From: Torreya grandis
Lineage: Eukaryota > Streptophyta > Pinopsida > Cupressales > Taxaceae
Assembly (NCBI GenBank): GCA_037957365.1
Contig: JARHVA010001739.1
Location: forward strand, 620,001 to 684,000
Reading direction: 5' to 3'
Length of the DNA stretch: 64,000 nt
Shown here: positions 55,861-64,000 of the stretch, in pieces
Layout: every line of letters starts with the position of its first letter
Numbering within the stretch: position 1 is the first letter of the stretch
The notes under the pieces: generated by a model
The model's input: the letters and a program-made list of their open reading frames with translations, nothing else
Told to the model about the DNA's origin: nothing
Database searches by the model: none
Program-made: the position numbers and the translations under genes

Positions 55861-56169
55861 ACCTGTTGATTGGATTCCTTATCAGAATATAAGTTTATAA
55901 AGAATCACTGTATGAACATTAGCTTTACTGAAACATCAAAATATCCAAGCCGACAAAATAGAGGCTTATACCAACTTGGTCAACGTGGTAAGGTTTGGTA
56001 ATATACGAGAATTTATATTTCCTAATAAAAAAATTTGCCCATTCTTTTTAACTAATATAGCCAAAATATTTCCTAATAATTTTTTATTTTTTAAATTAAA
56101 AATGTCCAATAAAAATCAACACCACCATCAATGGTACAAATCCATTGCATTTTAAAATCATGATAGCAG

Positions 56170-56562
56170 TGTTAGGAAACTAGATACTCAACAGTAATAA
56201 AAACTAAGAAAACATCCACGGTATAAGATATTATATTATATTAACTCAAGATAAATAAATTATATACAAATTCATTATATAGATTACATGCGAACTTCCC
56301 AAATATATATACACTTAATTGACAAAATATCATTTGGATTCCTCTTCCTAAAAATAGAATATAAAAATGTCATTAGTGCTTTCCTTGCTAAAAATAAAAT
56401 TCAGTGGAATTCATCTTCCTAAAAGTAGGGGTTTGATTCCTTGATTTTTATTTAAGGTGCAAGAGATGTTACACCCCCACACCCCCTGTCGAAAATTGGA
56501 CTATAAATCATACCACAAAAGATCCAACATTTAACTTTATTGTCATATATCTAAAAAATAAA
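56170..56562. other. 393-bp block present only in duplication copy 2
   Basis: It starts TGTTAGGAAACTAGATAC, directly after GATAGCAG, and ends before ATTATGCC. Copy 1 reads GATAACAGATTATGCC without it. The start looks like an LTR, and it contains CACCCCCACACCCCCTGTCG, but I see no target duplication or TG...CA end. Either a solo LTR or fragment inserted here, or a deletion in copy 1. Confidence 0.5.
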
Positions 56563-59500
56563 ATTATGCCGAAAAATTCAATATCTAAAATGGATATCAC
56601 AGGGATAAGCGGCATAGAGAGTATTAGACTCTTTTATCTATTAAATAGTGGGCATTGATAAACAAAACCATACAATGCAATTGCTTTCTCCACCGATCAT
56701 ATAATGAACATATTAATATTCAATAGTTTCGTGAGATATGAATTTTGAAGTAATAATTTTATTTTGATTTTTTATATATCATATTTATTATTTTTTTAGA
56801 AAAAAATTATTAGTTTCTTTATTATATTAATTATTTATATATATGAAAAGAAAAAAGTTAGTGATAATCAATTGAATGTCAAAGTTATGGTCATAATTAA
56901 AAATAAACACTCTCAAAAATAATCTAACCCACTACCAATCCCTAATATTCATTGTCGAATATCAACTTAATAATTTTAAGAGGAAAATAGAATTGTAATA
57001 AAAAGTGTATTTTAAATAAGAAATTTGAATATATATATATATAAGAATTAAGTTGAAATAATTTTTTTTGACAATTCATGATTAATTAGTAGAATAATGT
57101 ACCTAAAATTGAGATTAAAGAAAGAAATGATTTTGAAGTTGAATTATGAAACAAATAGTTATGTTAACAAATCTTAACGAGACCAACTCTATATTGAGTC
57201 ATCTCTTTAATAAATAGAACTATATATATTCGATACTTATAATAAATAAGACTTGTAAATAACTTCGATTTTCTATGATAAAACTATAAAATTTATCCTC
57301 AATCTCATAATAAATTAGATATATAAATATAAAATATTCTTATAAATTTAATTTATTATTATAAAATTTAAATATACATTAATATCGTAGAAAAAAAGTT
57401 CAAATTCTTTATAACATAAATATCGTAGAATATACTTATAATTTTTTTAAAAAAAAACTTAAACTAAAAAATAATAATTTATCTATCTTTTATTTAAAAA
57501 TAATTCTTTATAAAATTAAAATAAAAAATAAAAGAAATTTGTAGATCTCATCCTAATTTTTTATTAATTCTCTTATCAACATTGTGGTAAGACCTTATTC
57601 CCAAATCTGAGATGGTTGTGAACAGGTGATATAAGAGTACCAAACTCATACTAGTACACGCAATAATCTTACCAAAAGCAAACCAATTTTATTCGACTTG
57701 CAGTTGTCTCCGCTATAGTTTTTATTTTGAAATTTGTGCACCTTATATATTAAACAATTTTGCATGTTTGATAAGAGTTTAAAGATATTAATTTATTATT
57801 ATATTTGTTAAGTGATGGTTGCTACATCTTGAAATTTAAATAAATGTTGTTGATAGCTGTCTTTTTTATAAAACATAAATACAGATGAACGAATCAAAAT
57901 TTTGAATAAAATATTTGTTTATAGAGTGGTTTTATGTAGGGGGTCATCATAATTCTCTTTATGAGTGCCATTAAAAAATATATATGAAATTATATGTGTA
58001 AATATAGTCCCATGAAACATAAAATATTTAATAAGAAATTATTTTTTAAATTTTTATAAATAAATTTAGAAATTAATTTATTTTTGAAAAATTTTGTCAT
58101 ATACATTCTTTTATTTAATATTAAAATTACTTAAATTTTCTAAGTATGTATTGTAAAAGTGTAGCCCCTTTTTTTCAATAGAGATATAATTCTCATCTAA
58201 AATATTAGCGTGTTCGACTTTTTTCAGTGAAGATTATTTTTATTTTTATATAGATTTTAAGTATTTGTCATGGGACAACTTGCACATGAAAAATAAGTGT
58301 TATAACTTCTTCCATAAAACTCTATCCCGAAAGTTGTAAAATTGTGACTTAAAAAAAAATAGCATTAAATTTACATAGATTTGACCAATTGGTTACTAAA
58401 TTTAATAGTCGTAAGTCAATTTCTTAAAACAAAATAAGATCAATGTGATTTGTACCAAAGACCTCTAGCTAAATCAATGCAGAAAACATGTTTTCGTGTT
58501 TACAAAAAGAGAGCCGCCAACTATATCTATATATTTAACAACACTATATTTCTCAATGAATATCTACTAAATTTCATATGAAAAATAATTTAATATTTTA
58601 ATGGATAAAATAAACAAGATAAAAAGAAAAGGAAAGGAGCTTCTCCTTCTTATCCTTTACTTAACAATTACATATTTAACAATGACTAATTTACTTTACC
58701 AAATTACCACTCTCATTCTTTTTACTTTTTCACCCCTTCATTGTTTGCTTATCCACATGAAACTCAAGTTGCTTGCAATGTTGAACAAATATCCATCATC
58801 AAAAAATTTTACATGACATGCAAGGTCAATCTTCAAATTTAGTCATTATAATCAATGAGGTGTACTTTACAAGTCAATTTAATATTGATAAATAATTATT
58901 GCACTCAAATTATGACTTACAAATATTATTGTTATCTTCCAGAGATTAAACTTGATGGTCGTATTTAAACTTTTTAATTGTAAAATATAACATTTAAAAA
59001 AAATTGTATGCAAAGTAAAATTTTGGATAGACCATCAAAACCTTATAAATGATTATAAAAAATATATGTGTTGTCTTTTATGTTTACTTCCTCACTATGA
59101 GCTATATTAGTATATGAAAGACGATGTTTAGTAATGGGTTTTCCATTTACATCAATGATGACATTTTTCATATAGCATCTTAATAATATGTTTAAAAATA
59201 ATAATAATAATATATTTGTACAATTCCAAGGAGTGTAAACTATGAAACTTTATTTGATTTAATTTTTTATCAATTTGATCAAATCAAATATTTCTATTGT
59301 TTAAAATAATTTACATATTTATTAGTAAAATCTATTACATACAAACCATCTCCCTCTTTATCAATAATAAAATTTACCTTCATTTTAATAAGCAAAAACT
59401 TAAGCCACACCACAACCTTTGTTCTAAAAAAATATTCAAAACTTTATTAGACAAAGCCATGCTATGGTAAATCTTGTTGAAGCTAGTGCAATTCATTGAA

Positions 59501-59765
59501 TGATAAGGAAATAATATGTGTGGGAGTTGAAGATGACTTATCAGGTGTTTCTTAAATAGCTAATAAGGTAGGCAATGTAAATATGAATGTGGTTGATCAA
59601 ATTCAATATTCGTCATGCCACTACAACATTTTGACCACTCAAAATTACCTAATTATTTTTATTGAATTTAGAACATTCAATCCATATTTAAATTCACAAT
59701 TTGGAGGCATCTTTAGAAAGTAAAGTTAGGGTATCTATAACAAGTGAGTTTAACAAGTGCCATTA

Positions 59766-59935
59766 GAAGGTGACATTGAGATGTCATCAATAGTAACTTT
59801 AAGGTGTCTTTGGGTAGTGGCATTGAGGTGTCTATAAGTGGTAGCATTAGGGTGTCCCTAATGGTGATGTTGGGGTGTCACTAAATATGACTTTAGTGTC
59901 ATCACTAAGGATTGCAATTCGTTGCCCCTATTGGT
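59766..59935 (+). repeat. 24-bp minisatellite, copy 2
   Basis: Same array as 55689-55860, for example GTGTCTTTGGGTAGTGGCATT. Unit count appears the same, about seven. Confidence 0.75.
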
Positions 59936-60056
59936 AGGATTCTTTAGTAGAATATAAACTTATAAATAATCACCACAAGAATTCTAGCTTTACCGCAACA
60001 ACAAAAGATCCAGGCTGACAGAATAGAGGCATGTTGTAAGGTTTGGTAATCTACGG

Positions 60057-61990
60057 TAATAGAAGACACTTTGTACGAATAAAAGGCATGTCCTACAAAG
60101 ACATGACCATTGGATTGTAAAAGGTATATAGTCAGTATGTATACCATGTCTAATAATAAAATATGATATAGAGGATGTAGATAAGAATAGAGAAGTGATA
60201 GATGATATATGTTATAATATAGAATAGAAATGATGACATAGCATAAGAGTAGAGAGTGTGGACGTATATCATACAAATAGATGCAAAGTGTAATAAATGT
60301 TTCTAATTATATATATAAATAAAGAGAGTTTGAGTAGGAAAATATATGTATATAGTGTAATGTGTGTAGGTGAAATTTGAGCATAATATGGATTTAACTA
60401 CACAATTTAATCACTCAAATATCTAACTACTAGGTAAAGTGATAGAGCCATTAGAACCAAAATGCCAATGGATAAATACAATTCAAAACCAACACTATGA
60501 TCCTAAATCTAAATGATCTACACCATGATCAAATGGAATTCAAAATAAAAAAAATTGGGATTGGATTGATAAACCTTGACTCAAATTTGTGACATTATGA
60601 TGTCATGATAAGGATAGATGCTTGAGATTAGTTTGGTGTGGATTTGTTATGAAGCTTGGAGATATCATGAGGATTCTAGTTGGCTCCAATGGAGGAGAGG
60701 AGTGGTTTAAATAGAAAGAGGAAGGGAAAATTTATGGTGGATATTGAAGTTGGCTTATGGAGATCAATGGATGAGGATTATCCAAGGGTTTAAATTTTTT
60801 TTGGATGGTTCTAGAGGAGAGAAGGTTATAGAGGTAGAAACCTCTAGAATCTCTTTGAGAGGGTTAAACATGATTAAGGATGGATTATATAGGTGTTATG
60901 TGGATGATTAGGGACTAGGGGTTTAGGAGAGCCTATGAGTAGGCTAGTAGGTGGGTGGTGGGGTAATGGAAATTTAAAATTCCCCAAATAATAGGTAAGG
61001 AGGATTAGAATGGGATAATGGGGATTAGGATAGATTAATGAAGAAGTGGGATAGAACTATGGTTAGTAGATTATGAATAATAGAAGGGTGTATCAGATAA
61101 AAATGACTAAAAAGTGGATAAATTAGTGGGATACATTAACTTAAATAGAATTAGTGTTGATTAATATGAATATTAGTGACAACAATATAAGTGAGCAATT
61201 TTAGATGCATATATTTTGGCCCTCTTTGAAAAGGCATTGTGAGTGGACAAAATAGAAGGAGTAATGGTCTTTAAAATAAAAACCATATCATGGATGAATG
61301 TTAGTAGATGATTTTAGTGGATATGATGCCCCCTCGAGGGGACATGTGGGGAAGAATTAGACATATGGCCACTCAAAATAAGAAATAATGGGTGGGATGC
61401 GATGAATAGATGAGGGGATGGGATGATAGATGTGAAATATATGGTGAAGAAGATGATTGACCTGAGTAGTGAGTTATAAATTGATGATGCCTCTAGTAAA
61501 GACACATGCACAAGGAATAAAGATGATGGGTGTCACAGTTGTCGACACATCCCAAGGGGAAATCAACCATAACATGATGATGATACGAATAAAAAGTCAC
61601 AAGCTTTGGATGTATCCCAAGCAAGGATGCATGCAAGGGAGAGCTATAGGATAGGATAAGATGATGATTCGATAATATTGATGATGAGTGTAGCTCAAAG
61701 CTAAATTGATCAATATGATATAGGTGATGATAAAGAATAAGTAATATGATTGAGTGACCAACAGTCAGGGGAAAAGAATTGGATTGTATTGCACAAAATA
61801 AATGAGTCCTATTATGATTAATGATGATACCCCTATAAAATACACATATAAGGGAGCTATAGAGGAGATAGTGGTTGAGTTAACCTTGGGTACTGAAAAG
61901 TGGCCAAGTGTTGCCTACATAGTCTAGAAAAACCTTAGGCTGATGTAGTTATGACTAGAGGATAAATGATAATGATGGAATGTAAACTGA

Positions 61991-62021
<31 letters not shown>

Positions 62022-62738
62022 TAGTGATTAGAGGATGATGTTAGTGATTAGAAAATATGACTCAGATGATGAGATGAGGATTAACGATTTAATGTTAGCT
62101 GAATGGGTTATGAAGATTACATTAATGATGAGGCCAAGGATGATGAGATGATTATATGAATGATGAGGGTGGAGGTGATCAATCCATCATAAATTTCCTA
62201 AATCTCATCATAGTCTAAGCAATCTAATAAATATAACACTTGGCAGTGTGCCCCATGATATAAGCGTGACTAAGAGGACATGATGCCAAAGTGTGTGGGT
62301 AAATAGTAAACTTTGCATCTTCAAGGGCACTTATAAGCATTATTATAGATTTGGGTGACCTCATATCATCCCCATTCATTTCCCAATAGGCAAAAAGATA
62401 CAAAGACACTCGAATATTTACATCATGCAAACAAGACAAATAAAATAAATAACACACACAATTATCTACATGCAATGTCACAATGTCTTATCTAATGATG
62501 GGATGAATGATGGGGTGATGGGTGGGATTAGGATTTGATTATGGACTAAGAATATACATTGATTGAGGATAGACTAGCTATTATTATGATTAACTAGTGA
62601 TTTGGATAAAGTTATGGACTTGGAGGAGAGACTAGGATTAGGATAAGGATGTGGATGAGAATATGGGTATGAAGATGACCAAGGATTACTAAAATACAAA
62701 CATTGAAAGAGTCCAATCTATAAAAATATTAGGAGACA
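60057..62738. other. Purine-rich GATG-rich region, no gene
   Basis: From about 60600 onward the plus strand is strongly enriched in G and A with endless GATG, GGAT and AATGATG words. No open frame longer than about 110 codons and no domain is visible. A palindrome CCCCTCGAGGGG lies at 61330-61341, and loosely repeated blocks with GATGATGCC/GATGATACC and ACACAT...AAGG occur at about 61323, 61483 and 61815. Confidence 0.5.
61989..62016 (+). repeat. (GAT)n microsatellite
   Basis: Eight or nine GAT units ending in GACGAT, in the purine-rich region. Confidence 0.85.
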
Positions 62739-62905
62739 ATGGGATCAGATACCTTCCAAACTAGCAAAACAATGATTAGATGGGTGATAGGTATGGAAAG
62801 GCATTGATAGAGAGGTGATGGGATGATATACCTTTCATACTAGCAAATAGGGATTGGATGGGTGCTAGATATGAAGAGGCAATGATAGGGAAGTGATGGG
62901 TGCTA
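62739..62905 (+). repeat. 79-bp tandem repeat, just over two copies
   Basis: Units start ATGGGATCAGATACC at 62739, ATGGGATGATATACC at 62818, and a third partial at 62896 (ATGGGTGCTAGA). Periods are 79 and 78 bp. Confidence 0.75.
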
Positions 62906-64000
62906 GATTAAAATCTTTGACAAAGTGATGTGTGTCAATAATACCTAGTTAAAAAGATGATGAAGATATAAAAGGATGGGTGACAATTTCGACATGGTTT
63001 CAAGACTGAATATTGTATCTAAAGATAAGAATGGGAAAAGGTAAACTACATAGAGATGGATGTGAATAGGGAATGAGGTATAAGATAAGACATGATCGAT
63101 TATTTTTGACATTTTTCAAATTTTATGATTTTTAGGGTTTTTTTAGGATATGCATATGCTCTATACAAATGGGTTACTAGCAAAGGGAATACCAAGCGTA
63201 AAAATTGAGATGCTGATGGATGGAATGATGGATGAGTGACAAGAGGTTGATGATGATGCATAAAGGGGATGCATTATAAATGACCATATCATGATGCAGA
63301 AAAGGACTATGGATGAGAACAAGGAGAAAAAAACTATGGATTATTAGTGAACACATTATGAAGGAGCCAGATGTTTAGTTGCCTAAGTGTTCATAGGAGG
63401 TTATGCCAAGATGATTTGAGAAGATGTCTCAAGACACCTTCCATTTCTTTACGAAGGTAAAGACAATAAGGGATGATAGATAAGATACATGATATGATGG
63501 GAGATGATGGGTAGGAATAATGGACTAAGAGATAATATGGATAACATTGATGGGTTATATAAATAAATTTAATGAAGGATGAGATAAGTATGGATGGATT
63601 AACAAGGGATGGATGGATTTTTCCCCCAAGTGTTAAGGTATAATGTGAACAATGGATTATTTTACCATGACGTCAAAAATCAATTTTCATCATGCTATTT
63701 GCCCAAGGCACTAGAAGACTCATTTTCACCATTGGATGAATGATTTTTTTTTACTTTTGGATGACATCTTGATTTATTGGAGGTACGTGAGATGCAGGAT
63801 GCAAGCATTGTTGTGATATTTAGCCAACACCTATTCTAGGGATGTGTGATGTTGTGATCATGCTACTAGATGTATTAGGGTCTGTATGACCTTTGTTGAT
63901 GCTTGATGGAGACCACTCTAGATATCTAGACCAAGTGTCTATGTTGCCCCTAGGAGAGATAATGTTTCTCAAGGAGGTGATGTGAGGTATGGATTTGATT
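62906..64000. other. Purine-rich tail of window, no gene
   Basis: Continuation of the GATG-rich DNA. I see no coding region, RNA gene or terminal repeat before the window ends. Confidence 0.5.

Larger units (their letters stand above)
46620..56010 (+). repeat. Tandem duplication, copy 1 (with LINE inside)
   Basis: An AT-rich unit of about 3.6 kb (46620-47299 plus 53112-56010) repeated directly at 56011-60056. Shared blocks run throughout, for example GCATTTTAAAATCATGATA, CAATTGCTTTCTCCACCGA and ACAACATTTTG(G/A)CCA. No coding content was found. Between the copies there are indels, including about 170 bp present only here (about 53460-53640) and the 393-bp block present only in copy 2. Confidence 0.82.
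56011..60056 (+). repeat. Tandem duplication, copy 2
   Basis: The direct repeat of 46620-56010 without the LINE. The site corresponding to the LINE target (ATAACTTCGATTTTCT, about 57257-57272) is uninterrupted. It ends after GTAAGGTTTGGTAATCTACG, matching the end of copy 1 near 55988-56008. Confidence 0.82.

Noticed and set aside
46620..60056. The tandem copies as the two LTRs of one element
   Set aside because: They directly adjoin with no interior between them, and I see no TG...CA ends or target duplication at the outer edges.
61330..61341. Palindrome CCCCTCGAGGGG
   Set aside because: A single 12-bp palindrome in 64 kb has no support as a functional site.

Overview
This window is nuclear DNA of a land plant. 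It has long AT-rich spacers, no operons, and no rRNA, true tRNA gene or intact cellular gene that I could find. About 70% of it is retrotransposon sequence of plant type: Ty3/gypsy including a chromodomain element, Ty1/copia, a gag-only LTR element, and an L1-type LINE with a DUF4283-like ORF1 and a C-terminal RNase H. Old, deeply nested, solo-LTR-poor insertions are typical of large genomes such as those of gymnosperms, but the species is not determined.

Layout. 1-5378: AT-rich flank with weak repeats. 5384-44875: one old Ty3 element ('Gypsy-A', 5-bp target duplication GTTAC) blown up to 39.5 kb by five later insertions, each with its own 5-bp duplication. Copia-1 (9313-21524) lies in its gag/pol and has a minus-strand gag-only element (TR-GAG, 13743-21070) in its 3' LTR. 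Gypsy-B (27786-40173, minus strand) lies in the Gypsy-A 3' LTR and has Gypsy-C (32702-38260) in its gag. Copia-2 (40775-44837) is also in the Gypsy-A 3' LTR. Subtracting the inserts leaves Gypsy-A LTRs of 2275 and 2277 bp, so the model closes arithmetically. 44881-46600: flank with one unidentified minus-strand ORF, a degenerate 12-bp motif cluster and a copia integrase fragment. About 46620-60056: a tandem duplication of a roughly 3.6-kb AT-rich non-coding unit; copy 1 holds a minus-strand LINE (47300-53093, 18-bp target duplication). 60057-64000: purine-rich, GATG-rich non-coding DNA.

Relative ages read from LTR pairs fit the nesting: Gypsy-A is the most diverged (about 14% in a sampled stretch); TR-GAG about 8%, Gypsy-B about 6-7% and Copia-2 about 4.6% are intermediate; Gypsy-C has only 2 differences in 317 bp. 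Gypsy-C is nearly intact, its 1433-codon polyprotein broken by one TGA.

Most notable points: (1) an archaeal-type RNase H domain in Gypsy-A lying between protease and reverse transcriptase, not after the RT-RNase H as in Tat/Ogre elements; (2) the very young Gypsy-C chromovirus; (3) a gag-only element with a long non-nucleocapsid C-terminal extension and LTRs packed with direct and inverted TTGAACC heptamers; (4) Copia-2 LTRs that have swallowed a copy of the primer-binding site and carry CCGACGTCGG palindromes; (5) a tRNA-like A-box/B-box sequence inside the Gypsy-B LTRs; (6) a LINE whose ORF1 stop and ORF2 start overlap as ATGA. All percentages and alignments are by eye.
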